Assembly (NCBI RefSeq): GCF_000621325.1
Contig: NZ_KK211258.1
Coordinates: forward strand, 95,704-128,844
DNA length: 33,141 nucleotides
Source of the DNA: Thiothrix lacustris DSM 21227
GTDB lineage: Bacteria; Pseudomonadota; Gammaproteobacteria; Thiotrichales; Thiotrichaceae
Direction of reading: 5' to 3'
Made by a program: the position numbers and the translations under genes. The notes beneath the pieces are model-generated. The model did no database searches and was not told where the DNA came from. It saw nothing but the letters and a program-made list of their open reading frames with translations. Shown piece after piece: positions 15,291 through 23,618 of this stretch (positions are counted from its first letter, which is position 1; each line of letters opens with the position of its first letter).

Positions 15291-16212
15291 ACCGCTGCTC
15301 CACCTCTGCCCGATTAAACGCTCCCATCCGTTGGCGCAAGTTACTATCTTCTGCCAAGGCTTGAATGGCTGAAGCAAACGCTTCCACATCTCCCAACGGA
15401 CACAGTAACCCCCCTTGTTCATGCGTGACCACTTCTGGCAAAGAAGAACCATTGGTTGCTACCACAGGTAAACCACAGGCCATTGCCTCCGCCGCAGCCA
15501 ACCCAAAACCTTCCCGTACCGTTGGAAACAGCAATATATCCATTTGCTGATAAATCTCCGGCATTTTCTCATGCGCAATGCGTCCTAACGGGCGTAAACG
15601 TGGATGTGCGACCAATTCCGACGTTTCCCGTAAACCAGATGTGTAATAAATCACGATCCGCTCATCTAAACGTTGAATAATGGGTAATAACCAATGTGCT
15701 CCTTTACGGCGTGTCAGATTGCCACTGAATAACACCCTGATTTCTTTATCAGCCCCGCGTTTATTCGGAATAAAACGCTGTTCATCCACACCGTTGTAAA
15801 TGACCTTAATGGGCTTTTCGATACCTAAATCCGCTTTTGCAAGGTTGGCCGTAAAATGGCTAACTGCGGTGATCACATCCGCCCGCTTTACCGCCATCTG
15901 GTGTAGCCAGCGCAAGTCCAAACGTCCATGAAGATTCTGCAACCAACTGCTGTAGGGATACAAAGCCTTATCAATCGCATAACCATGCAAGGTCAATACC
16001 AAGGGGGTGTTAGCCCGTGCATGAAAAATGGCGGAGTCGGGTACAGCATGGATAATGTTCGCAGGTCGTTTGCGCCCCAAGGGGTAGTAAGACGGTGGGA
16101 AAAAACTACGTTTAGGCGAATAGGGCAACACATGATAATTAGGCAAGTGTTGAGCCAACTGCGAATGCACCACAAATGCCCCGTTGCCCCTAGGTACTGG
16201 ACTTAACGTCAT
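15220..16212 (-). CDS. GT4-family glycosyltransferase, convergent with the operon
   Basis: This 330-aa GT-B enzyme is of the WbaZ/PimB-like type. Motifs are IIHAVPDSAIFHA, PLVLTLHGYAID, DVITAVSHFTANLAKAD, KVIYNGVDEQRF, VLFSGNLTRRKGAHWLLPI and EGFGLAAAEAMACGLPVVAT (E-x7-E). ATG 16212 was chosen because GGAG lies nine bases upstream; an upstream in-frame GTG at 16227 would itself overlap that ribosome site. It is the only glycan gene of the cluster on the minus strand. Its 3' end overlaps the plus-strand GT2 gene by 71 bases, and its 5' end is divergent from the methyltransferase at 16314. It probably acts on the same glycan. The inverted orientation suggests later insertion or rearrangement. 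Confidence 0.88.
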   Translation of the reverse strand: MTLSPVPRGNGAFVVHSQLAQHLPNYHVLPYSPKRSFFPPSYYPLGRKRPANIIHAVPDSAIFHARANTPLVLTLHGYAIDKALYPYSSWLQNLHGRLDLRWLHQMAVKRADVITAVSHFTANLAKADLGIEKPIKVIYNGVDEQRFIPNKRGADKEIRVLFSGNLTRRKGAHWLLPIIQRLDERIVIYYTSGLRETSELVAHPRLRPLGRIAHEKMPEIYQQMDILLFPTVREGFGLAAAEAMACGLPVVATNGSSLPEVVTHEQGGLLCPLGDVEAFASAIQALAEDSNLRQRMGAFNRAEVEQRFTLQQMVTQYHALFDTLTNPNHA

Positions 16213-16313
16213 ATCTCTTTTCTCCACTGTGCTTATTTATATTAACTATTGTTATATGGCATCGCTGGTCAACATCGTGATAATATCAGATTATAAAAAT
16301 AAAGAGAAAACTA

Positions 16314-17078
16314 ATGAAAACTGCTACCTCTACCCAACGCGATTATCAGTACGGCTTCTCCGAGAAAGGCACTGCCATGTATGACGTGACAGGACGTGAG
16401 CGTAAAGCACATACCATGGTGGCTGTTTTACAAAGCCATCTAGGGCAAGACTTACAGCATCTTACCTTGCTCAATATCGGTGGTTCTACGGGTATTATTG
16501 ACGGCCATTTGGCGCAACACTTCCAGTCGGTTACCAGTATCGATATTGACCAAGCAGCCATTCAATACGCACAAACGCACTTCAGTACCGATAACCTGCA
16601 ATTTGCTCTTGGGGATGCAATGGAGCTTGGCTACGACACCTCAAGCTTTGATGTGATCATCTGTTCTCAAGTTTACGAGCATGTGCCAGACGCGTCCAAA
16701 ATGATGCAAGAAATCCATCGAGTGCTAAAACCAGGTGGTATCTGTTATTTTGCAGCAGGTAACCGGCTGATGTGGAATGAGCCCCACTACAATTTGCCAT
16801 TGTTATCCATTCTTCCGCGTTTTATTGCAGATCAGTACGTTAAAGTGATGAACAAGGGTGATCATTATTATGAGAAACACCTAACCTATTGGGGATTAAA
16901 ACAACTGACCCATAGATTCACCGTTCATGATTACACCGCGAGAATGCTGCGATCCCCCCAAAAGTTTGGCATTGACTACATGGTCAAGCCCAACACGATC
17001 AAAGGCAAACTGGCGCAGTTTTTATCAGAGCATCTACTCTGGTTAGTACCTGGTTATATCTGGCTACTTGAAAAATAA
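16314..17078 (+). CDS. Class I SAM-dependent methyltransferase
   Basis: This 254-aa protein has TLLNIGGSTGIIDGHLAQHF as SAM motif I, SIDIDQAAIQYAQ as motif II, FALGDAMELGYDTSSFDVII and VYEHVPDASKMMQEIHRVLKP as the later motifs. The N-terminus (RDYQYGFSEKGTAMYDV) and C-terminus are those of polysaccharide-cluster methyltransferases with unknown substrates. It starts a second plus-strand transcription unit behind the 86-to-101-bp divergent gap shared with the GT4 gene. The MBOAT gene begins six bases after its stop, so methylation and acylation genes are co-transcribed. It would act in the cytosol on a sugar or lipid-linked intermediate. Confidence 0.85.
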   Translation: MKTATSTQRDYQYGFSEKGTAMYDVTGRERKAHTMVAVLQSHLGQDLQHLTLLNIGGSTGIIDGHLAQHFQSVTSIDIDQAAIQYAQTHFSTDNLQFALGDAMELGYDTSSFDVIICSQVYEHVPDASKMMQEIHRVLKPGGICYFAAGNRLMWNEPHYNLPLLSILPRFIADQYVKVMNKGDHYYEKHLTYWGLKQLTHRFTVHDYTARMLRSPQKFGIDYMVKPNTIKGKLAQFLSEHLLWLVPGYIWLLEK

Positions 17079-17083
17079 TAACA

Positions 17084-18523
17084 ATGCAATTCAACTCACT
17101 AACCTTTGTTTTGTTCATGTTAGTGGTACTGGCTATCCACTACAGCATTCGCTCGTGGCAATACCAGAAGCTGAATCTCCTGATAGCCAGCTATGTGTTT
17201 TATGCGGCGTGGAATCCACCGTTTGTATTGCTGTTGATGTTTTCAACATGGGTGGATTGGCTAGTTGCCAAACGCATGTTTCTAGCAGAAAACCAACGCA
17301 GCAAACGCTTTTGGTTATTTGTCAGTCTGACGGCTAATCTTGGGCTATTAAGTTACTTTAAATATGGCAACTTCTTGCTGGATAACGTTGTGACGTTTTT
17401 CCAGAAGATAGGCGTTGCTGTCGAGCCAGCCACACTCAACATCATCTTGCCAATGGGTATTTCCTTTTATACTTTCCAGACATTGTCTTACACCCTGGAT
17501 GTTTACCGAGGACGACTAAAGCTCAGTAACTCGTATCTGGATTTTGCATTCTTTGTAACCTTTTTCCCGCAACTGGTGGCAGGGCCAATTGTTCGCGCCA
17601 GTGATTTCCTTCCGCAATGCGTCACACCGCGCAAAGCGAGTATGGATCAATTTAGTTGGGGTATTGCCTTAATGATCTTTGGTATTTTTAGCAAAGTGAT
17701 TTTATCGGATACGCTGCTTGCACCCCTTGCGAATGCGGGTTATCAGCATCCCACACTGCTCACGACGTTGGATGCCTGGGTAACTGTGCTCGCTTTTTCA
17801 GGGCAAATATTCTTTGATTTCAGCGGGTACAGTACGACTGCTATTGGTGCTGCACTTTGCTTTGGCTTTGTTCTGCCCGACAATTTTAAAGCACCTTACA
17901 TGGCGTTGGGCTTTTCTGATTTTTGGCGACGTTGGCATATTTCGCTATCCACATGGTTGAAAGATTACCTATACATCTCTCTGGGCGGCAATCGTATATC
18001 GGTCAACCGCACGTATTTCAATCTGATGTTTACCATGTTGGTCGGAGGATTATGGCACGGGGCTTCGTGGCTATTTGTTATTTGGGGTGGGCTACATGGG
18101 TTGTATCTAGTCATTGAACACTATAGCCGTGCAACGTTTGCTGCTAATTGGACATTACCCCACAGTGACCTTGCCAAATTATCCTTGGGGATAATGACCT
18201 TCTTGATAGTGTCTGTTACATGGGTTTTCTTTCGGGCGCATAGCCTTGATGATGCCTTAAGTGTATTGAGTGCGTTATTTAATTTCACCTCCTCTTCTGA
18301 CACTTCTCTCATTCCTGCCTATCCAGCAGATGATGTACCCATGGCCTTGCTATTGATACTGGCATTACTGGTTTGGCACTGGAATACCCGTCATTCCAAT
18401 CTGGAAACCCTGTTTCAACGGCTTCCCATAGTCGCTCGCTGTCTTGTGTTGAGTTACGTGCTGCTGGCGTTAGTTTTTACCACTGGAGGAAATAGTGATG
18501 CCTTTATCTATTTCCAGTTCTAA
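17084..18523 (+). CDS. MBOAT-family O-acyltransferase (AlgI-like)
   Basis: This 479-aa integral membrane protein carries acyl groups across the inner membrane for glycan O-acylation, as AlgI and DltB do. Signature segments are FYTFQTLSYTLDVYRGRL, FPQLVAGPIVRASDFLPQ, FSGYSTTAIGAALCFGF, FSDFWRRWHISLSTWLKDYL (His285) and GGLWHGASWLFVIWGGLHG (His325, the conserved catalytic histidine). About ten membrane segments are spread over the length. It matches the AlgI subfamily size. Its 3' end overlaps the start of the SGNH-like gene by 26 bases, a typical pairing in which the MBOAT protein supplies the acyl group and the periplasmic partner places it on the polymer. The acetylated polymer is not identified. 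Confidence 0.93.
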   Translation: MQFNSLTFVLFMLVVLAIHYSIRSWQYQKLNLLIASYVFYAAWNPPFVLLLMFSTWVDWLVAKRMFLAENQRSKRFWLFVSLTANLGLLSYFKYGNFLLDNVVTFFQKIGVAVEPATLNIILPMGISFYTFQTLSYTLDVYRGRLKLSNSYLDFAFFVTFFPQLVAGPIVRASDFLPQCVTPRKASMDQFSWGIALMIFGIFSKVILSDTLLAPLANAGYQHPTLLTTLDAWVTVLAFSGQIFFDFSGYSTTAIGAALCFGFVLPDNFKAPYMALGFSDFWRRWHISLSTWLKDYLYISLGGNRISVNRTYFNLMFTMLVGGLWHGASWLFVIWGGLHGLYLVIEHYSRATFAANWTLPHSDLAKLSLGIMTFLIVSVTWVFFRAHSLDDALSVLSALFNFTSSSDTSLIPAYPADDVPMALLLILALLVWHWNTRHSNLETLFQRLPIVARCLVLSYVLLALVFTTGGNSDAFIYFQF

Positions 18524-19559
18524 CGCCAATGAACGGCTGCCCACGGGTAACTGGTTACTGACTTGGGTCATCACGCTCGTGCTAACGTTGAGTACCATTT
18601 TTGGGTGGGAATGGTACTGTCGTACCATTGGCTTTACACCCAATGGGGTTGCGGATACCGACGATTTATGGGTACAAGCCCGTAAACGGGCTTCAAGTGT
18701 TGGTCATGAAGGAGTCATTTTAGTTGGCGCATCCCGTATCCAATTGGGTGTCAATACTGATGTCATGAGCCGTTATACCCAAACGCGCCCGGTACAATTG
18801 GCATTGGATGGCAGTCAATTTATGCCCATACTGGAAAATTTGGCCGCTGACGACAGTATCACCGGAACCGTTATTGTGGATATGGAGATTGAAAAAATCA
18901 GCCGACCCAATACCGATGAGCGCACGACAAAATTGCTCGATTATTACCGATACAGGCAACAAGAAGCCCCGTATGGCGCAATCCAACCGCTAGAGAACTG
19001 GCTAACCACCCATTTAAATAGCCTGTTTGCGTTCCGTCTGACTGGCGCCAATCCACAAATGCTGTTAAGCCAACAACTGGCGGGCGTCAATCTCGCGGGT
19101 GATTACCTTATTACGCTCCCAGATCGCTCAAGGCAGGCAGATTATACTAAAGTTTCCCAGCCTGATTTTTATCTGACGCGTCTTCAACGCAACTTGGGAA
19201 ATGAGACATTAGACAATATCAAACCATCCCAATGGCCAGCGTTTGAGGCAGATGTCCACGTGGTAGAAGGGCTGGTTCAGCGCATTGAAAAGCGAGGAGG
19301 GCGAGTCATTTTCGTCCGCTTTCCAACGGATAAAGGCATTTGGCAAATAGATGAAGGTCGTTTGCCTAGAGTGCAGTACTGGGACAAGCTCGCCGCCCTG
19401 ACATCTGCTGAAACCATCCATTTTAAAGATTATCCTGAACTGTCGCGCTTTGACCAAGCAGATGGTTCACACTTGGATTATCGGGATGCTATCCCCTTCA
19501 CGGAGGCACTATCCCGCATCATTTTCAAGCAACCCACACCAGCGGTTGGCAGCAGTTAA
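18498..19559 (+). CDS. SGNH-like periplasmic O-acetyltransferase partner (AlgJ/AlgX-like role)
   Basis: This 353-aa protein has one N-terminal membrane anchor (about residues 20-42) and a soluble, probably periplasmic body. Catalytic elements of an SGNH fold are visible: GVILVGASRIQLG with Ser79, and QADGSHLDYRDA near the end with Asp322 and His325. ATG 18498 was chosen because GGAGGA at 18485-18490 is seven bases upstream; the open frame also allows GTG 18495. It overlaps the MBOAT gene, as expected for a two-protein acylation system. It would move an acetyl group from the MBOAT protein to the glycan. Overall sequence is not close to AlgJ or DltD by eye, so the exact subfamily is open. Confidence 0.75.
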   Translation: MPLSISSSNANERLPTGNWLLTWVITLVLTLSTIFGWEWYCRTIGFTPNGVADTDDLWVQARKRASSVGHEGVILVGASRIQLGVNTDVMSRYTQTRPVQLALDGSQFMPILENLAADDSITGTVIVDMEIEKISRPNTDERTTKLLDYYRYRQQEAPYGAIQPLENWLTTHLNSLFAFRLTGANPQMLLSQQLAGVNLAGDYLITLPDRSRQADYTKVSQPDFYLTRLQRNLGNETLDNIKPSQWPAFEADVHVVEGLVQRIEKRGGRVIFVRFPTDKGIWQIDEGRLPRVQYWDKLAALTSAETIHFKDYPELSRFDQADGSHLDYRDAIPFTEALSRIIFKQPTPAVGSS

Positions 19560-19592
19560 ATAACCATTAAAATAATCTGTGGAATAACAACA

Positions 19593-20870
19593 ATGAAATC
19601 ACTAGCAAACACCACCATCGCCATTATCGGCCTCGGCTACGTCGGCTTGCCGCTTGCTGTTGAATTCGGCAAGCACTTCACCACCATCGGGTACGACATT
19701 AACGCCAACCGCATTCAAGAGCTGCAAGCCGGTGAAGACCATACCCTTGAAGTCAATCCTGATGAACTGCAAGCCAGCCCGCACCTGCATTACACTTGCC
19801 ATCTCAATGACCTACGTGATGCCAACGTTTTCATTATTACCGTGCCTACTCCGGTGGATCATCATAAACGCCCCGACCTTACGCCACTGATCCGCGCCAG
19901 TGAAAGCGTGGGTAAAGTCCTCAAAACTGGGGATATTGTTATTTATGAATCCACCGTTTACCCCGGTGCAACCGAAGATGACTGCATCCCCGTCCTCGAA
20001 CGTGTCTCCGGCTTAACCTTCAATGTAGATTTTTTTGCAGGCTATTCGCCAGAGCGCATTAACCCCGGCGATAAAGAACACCGGGTTACCACCATCAAGA
20101 AAGTTACCGCAGGCTCTACCCCGGAAGTTGCGGACATTGTTGACCAGCTCTACCGCACCATCATTGTCGCAGGGACACATAAAGCTCCCAGTATCAAAGT
20201 CGCGGAAGCCTCCAAAGTCATTGAAAATACCCAGCGCGATTTGAATATTGCCTTGGTTAACGAATTAGCCTTGATTTGTAACCGCCTTGGTATCGACACC
20301 GAAGCCGTCTTGGAAGCCGCCGGAACCAAATGGAACTTTCTGCCATTCCGCCCCGGTTTGGTCGGTGGGCACTGCATTGGTATTGACCCCTATTACCTGA
20401 CCCACAAAGCCGAATCCTTGGGCTACCACCCAGATATTATCCTCGCTGGACGACGTATCAACGAGGGTATGGGCGCGTATGTTGCCTCACAACTCATCAA
20501 AGCCTTGGTGAACCAAGCTATCCCTGTCGCAGGCGCAAAAGTGCTGATCATGGGCTTGGCCTTCAAAGAAAACTGCCCAGACTTACGTAATACGCGCGTG
20601 ATTGATATCGTAAAAGAATTAAGAACGTATCAGATTGAAGCAGACATTTATGACCCGTGGGTTTCCGTTGCAGACGCCGAGCATGAATATGCCATCACCC
20701 CGGTTAGCACACTGGCACAAGGCCACTACGATGCCATCATGATAGCCGTCGCTCATCAACAGTTCCGCGAGATGGGTGCTGCCAGTATTCGTGCACTCGG
20801 TAAGCTTAACCATGTGCTGTACGACCTCAAGTACCTTTTTCCACAACATGAAACCACTTTGCGCTTATAA
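19593..20870 (+). CDS. tviB: UDP-GlcNAc 6-dehydrogenase, TviB/WbpA-type
   Basis: This 425-aa nucleotide-sugar dehydrogenase oxidises C6 of UDP-N-acetylglucosamine (or a relative) with NAD to give the uronic acid form. The N-terminal Rossmann motif is [19 protein letters not shown] (residues 9-27), followed by [13 protein letters not shown] and [37 protein letters not shown] and the catalytic [13 protein letters not shown] (Cys261) are characteristic of TviB, the Vi-antigen enzyme. The C-terminal domain has [19 protein letters not shown]. Length and motifs are normal. No TviC-type epimerase follows in the window, so the product may be used as UDP-GlcNAcA or modified by a gene elsewhere. It indicates that the glycan contains an acidic amino sugar. 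Confidence 0.92.
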   Translation: MKSLANTTIAIIGLGYVGLPLAVEFGKHFTTIGYDINANRIQELQAGEDHTLEVNPDELQASPHLHYTCHLNDLRDANVFIITVPTPVDHHKRPDLTPLIRASESVGKVLKTGDIVIYESTVYPGATEDDCIPVLERVSGLTFNVDFFAGYSPERINPGDKEHRVTTIKKVTAGSTPEVADIVDQLYRTIIVAGTHKAPSIKVAEASKVIENTQRDLNIALVNELALICNRLGIDTEAVLEAAGTKWNFLPFRPGLVGGHCIGIDPYYLTHKAESLGYHPDIILAGRRINEGMGAYVASQLIKALVNQAIPVAGAKVLIMGLAFKENCPDLRNTRVIDIVKELRTYQIEADIYDPWVSVADAEHEYAITPVSTLAQGHYDAIMIAVAHQQFREMGAASIRALGKLNHVLYDLKYLFPQHETTLRL

Positions 20871-20887
20871 AAATTCGGGAGATAATC

Positions 20888-21655
20888 ATGATTAAACAAA
20901 AAGTAAAAGCATCCATTGTTCACTTGTTAATCAGTCTTGTCGTCGTGGGTTGCTTCATCGCGTTTGCTTTATTGGTATGGTATCCAGCACCGTTTATGAG
21001 TATTGCTGGTTTAACAGGTATTGTGGCTATTTTAATCAGCGCTGATTTGGTCTTAGGCCCTCTACTGACGTTTGTTGTCTTCAAGCCTAAAAAGCCACGC
21101 TTAGCCTTAGATCTTGGCGTTATTGCCGCCGTACAAATGGCAGCATTAGGTTATGGTATGTACACCATCTATCAAGGGCATCCTGTCTATGTGGCTTATG
21201 CCGTAGACCGTTTCACCCTTATCACCGCTCAAGATGCCAACCCTGAACAGGCAAAATACCCAGACTTGCAGGTTTCAACGTTATGGGCTCCCAAGCTTGT
21301 CTATGCCAAAGTGCCTACTGACCCCGAACTTGTCCAAGCGTTATTGCTTGATGCGCTTGCTGGCAAGCCCGATGTTGATGCACGTTCGGAATACTACGAG
21401 CCGTTTGATGCATTCGTACCCGAAGTACTCAAGAAAGGGATTAAGCCTGAAGTACTTTTTGCTAGTCCAGACAATAAACAAAAGCTGGAGGCGTTTCTGA
21501 AAAAGCAGGGCAACACCGCCGCTGATTATGCCTTTTTACCGTTATCGGGCAAGGAAGATGATGTGGTATGGGTCTGGAGCCGTGACACAGGCAAGCCTGT
21601 AGGAACACTGGCCATTAACCCTTGGAACACCCTGCAAGTGTCGGCAAAGAACTGA
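20888..21655 (+). CDS. TfpX/TfpZ-family type IV pilin accessory protein
   Basis: This 255-aa protein has three N-terminal membrane helices (about 10-33, 37-60 and 72-94) and a C-terminal domain that is probably periplasmic. The segment ISADLVLGPLLTFVVFKPKK followed by RLALDLGVIAAVQMAALGYG, then HPVYVAYAVDRFTLI, is typical of TfpX/TfpZ proteins. In P. aeruginosa these are encoded next to particular pilin types and help pilin assembly, apparently in a pilin-specific manner. GGGAG at 20877-20881 precedes ATG 20888. Here the gene is separated from the pilins by the whole glycan cluster and stands just before pilB, so the cluster is framed on both sides by pilus genes. A hairpin follows at 21698-21727. 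Confidence 0.82.
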   Translation: MIKQKVKASIVHLLISLVVVGCFIAFALLVWYPAPFMSIAGLTGIVAILISADLVLGPLLTFVVFKPKKPRLALDLGVIAAVQMAALGYGMYTIYQGHPVYVAYAVDRFTLITAQDANPEQAKYPDLQVSTLWAPKLVYAKVPTDPELVQALLLDALAGKPDVDARSEYYEPFDAFVPEVLKKGIKPEVLFASPDNKQKLEAFLKKQGNTAADYAFLPLSGKEDDVVWVWSRDTGKPVGTLAINPWNTLQVSAKN

Positions 21656-21697
21656 GTGTAAGTTATTAATAGGTAAGATCACTGAGGTCGAATTAGC

Positions 21698-21727
21698 CGT
21701 CTATGGAATAAATTCATTCTATAGACG
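21698..21727 (+). terminator. Imperfect hairpin between the TfpX/Z-like gene and pilB
   Basis: A 12-bp stem with one mismatch (21698-21709 with 21716-21727) and a 6-base loop lies 43 bp after the stop codon. There is no T-tract, only CTTTC. It probably marks the end of the glycan transcript. Confidence 0.5.
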
Positions 21728-21785
21728 CTTTCGACGCGCTATCATACTGATCACAGGTTTAATAACGATACAATAAAGCTGACCC

Positions 21786-23510
21786 ATGATTCCTATGACA
21801 TCTTCCATTCCTTTGCCGGGACTCGCCAGACAATTAGTCGTGCAAGACTTGCTCGACAAAGATCTGGCAGCCCAAGCTGTGCAGAAAGCACGCTCGGAAA
21901 AAGTGTCGCTAGTCGAGTGGCTTATTCGCTCGCGTATCGTTTCTACCAAAGATGTCGCCTATGCTGCTAGCCTAGAATATGGGCTAAGCATGATCGACCT
22001 CGATCAAATCAATATTCCAGCACCCGTGTCGATTCTGCTCAGTCAAGATCAGATGCGAAAACTCAATCTGATCCCCTTGGTGCAACGCGGCAAAAACCTA
22101 ATCGTGGGTTTAGCTGATCCAACGTATCTGACCAATTTAGATGATGTTAAATTTGCCACAGGGCTGATTCCTGAGCCAGTGTTTGTGGAATTTGACAAGC
22201 TGCAACGTTTTCTACGCATTGACGATGGGATGATGGGGCACGCGAGTGCTCCGGTACCTGGTGGGAAATCGACAGCGTCAGCTGCGCCCGCCGCTTCTGC
22301 TAAAGAAATTTTGCTCGATGTTCGCGATCTCAAAACCAAGGATGATGAAGACCCCGCCATCATTGAATTTGTCGATAAATTGCTTGCACACGGTATTCAG
22401 TCTAAAGCATCGGATATCCACATCGAAATTTTCGAAAAAAACATGCGTATCCGTTACCGAATCGACGGCATTCTGCAAGTGGTTGCAAACCCACCCAATG
22501 ACTCAGCGCAACAACTGATTTCGCGCATCAAAGTATTGGCACGGATGAATATTTCCGAACGACGTGTACCACAAGACGGACGTATCCGTTTTACGGTGAA
22601 TGATCAGAAAAAAATCGATTTCCGTGTTAATACACTGCCCACACTCTTCGGTGAAAAGGTGGTCATGCGGATACTCGATTCCTCCAATGCGACTTTGGGC
22701 GTGGAAAAACTGGGGTTTGACCCCAAACAACAGCATGATTTCATGAAGGCACTGGAAAAACCGGATGGCATGATTCTGGTAACAGGCCCGACAGGTAGTG
22801 GTAAAACCGTTACCTTGTATACAGGTTTGGGCATTCTCAATACCCCAGAGAAAAACATTTCTACTGCCGAGGATCCGGCTGAAATCAATATGCCGGGCGT
22901 TAACCAAGTCAATGTGAATGCGAAAGTTGGCCTGACGTTTGCGGAAGCGTTGCGTTCCTTCCTGCGGCAAGACCCGGATATCATCATGGTGGGGGAGATC
23001 CGTGACCTAGAAACCGCTGAAATTTCCATAAAGGCAGCACAAACAGGTCACTTAGTCTTATCCACATTACACACCAATAGCGCTCCAGAAACGCTGACAC
23101 GTTTGATGAACATGGGCGTGCCGCCCTTCAATATCGCCTCTTCAGTACACCTGATTATTGCTCAACGTCTGGCGCGGCGTTTGTGTGAAAAGTGCAAGCA
23201 ACCTTCTGATGTACCCCATGAGGTGTTGTTGCAAATGGGATTCAAACAAGAAGAGCTGGCTTCACTCAAGCTTTATGAGCCGGTGGGTTGTGCAGAATGT
23301 TCACGTGGTTACAAGGGGCGGGTCGGTATTTATCAAGTCATGCCGATTTCAGGTGATATGGGACGGATGATCATGAATGGCAGTAACTCCATGGAGATTG
23401 CGGAACAATCACTCAAAGAAGGTATTCTGGATTTGCGTCGTTCTGCCCTAAATAAGGTTCGCCAAGGTATTACCTCGCTGGCCGAATTGGAGCGTGTTAC
23501 GTCCGACTAA
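21786..23510 (+). CDS. pilB: Type IV pilus assembly ATPase PilB
   Basis: This 574-aa cytoplasmic ATPase powers pilus extension at the inner membrane. The N-terminal GspE/MshEN domain (about 20-150) is followed by RYRIDGILQ and the ATPase core. Walker A is GPTGSGKT (334-341), then PAEINMPGVNQVNVN (Asp box), the Walker B region QDPDIIMVGEIRD and the His box TGHLVLSTLHTNSAPE. A zinc-binding tetracysteine module CEKC (467-470) and CAEC (502-505) is present, as in active PilB. Length is normal. ATG 21786 was used; ATG 21795 is an alternative because no strong ribosome site is visible. It leads pilB-pilC-pilD. Confidence 0.96.
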   Translation: MIPMTSSIPLPGLARQLVVQDLLDKDLAAQAVQKARSEKVSLVEWLIRSRIVSTKDVAYAASLEYGLSMIDLDQINIPAPVSILLSQDQMRKLNLIPLVQRGKNLIVGLADPTYLTNLDDVKFATGLIPEPVFVEFDKLQRFLRIDDGMMGHASAPVPGGKSTASAAPAASAKEILLDVRDLKTKDDEDPAIIEFVDKLLAHGIQSKASDIHIEIFEKNMRIRYRIDGILQVVANPPNDSAQQLISRIKVLARMNISERRVPQDGRIRFTVNDQKKIDFRVNTLPTLFGEKVVMRILDSSNATLGVEKLGFDPKQQHDFMKALEKPDGMILVTGPTGSGKTVTLYTGLGILNTPEKNISTAEDPAEINMPGVNQVNVNAKVGLTFAEALRSFLRQDPDIIMVGEIRDLETAEISIKAAQTGHLVLSTLHTNSAPETLTRLMNMGVPPFNIASSVHLIIAQRLARRLCEKCKQPSDVPHEVLLQMGFKQEELASLKLYEPVGCAECSRGYKGRVGIYQVMPISGDMGRMIMNGSNSMEIAEQSLKEGILDLRRSALNKVRQGITSLAELERVTSD

Positions 23511-23618
23511 AGTGCTTTAGAATTAGGGTGAATAACCGGCTGTCCACAGGAGAGTCCTACTAACATGATCCTGTGTTAGACTTTTCAACTATTATAAAAA
23601 TAACGCAGAGTCCTCGAC

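Noticed and set aside
16213-16227. GTG start at 16227 for the minus-strand GT4 gene
   Set aside because: Its first codons contain the GGAG ribosome site that fits ATG 16212.
16228-16313. Divergent sigma-70 promoters between the GT4 and methyltransferase genes
   Set aside because: AT-rich hexamers such as GATAAT (16279-16284) are present, but no -35 box at 16-18 bp spacing is convincing.
22503-23029. Two long overlapping minus-strand open frames inside pilB
   Set aside because: They are antisense to conserved PilB motifs (Walker A to the His box), have no family features and no ribosome sites.
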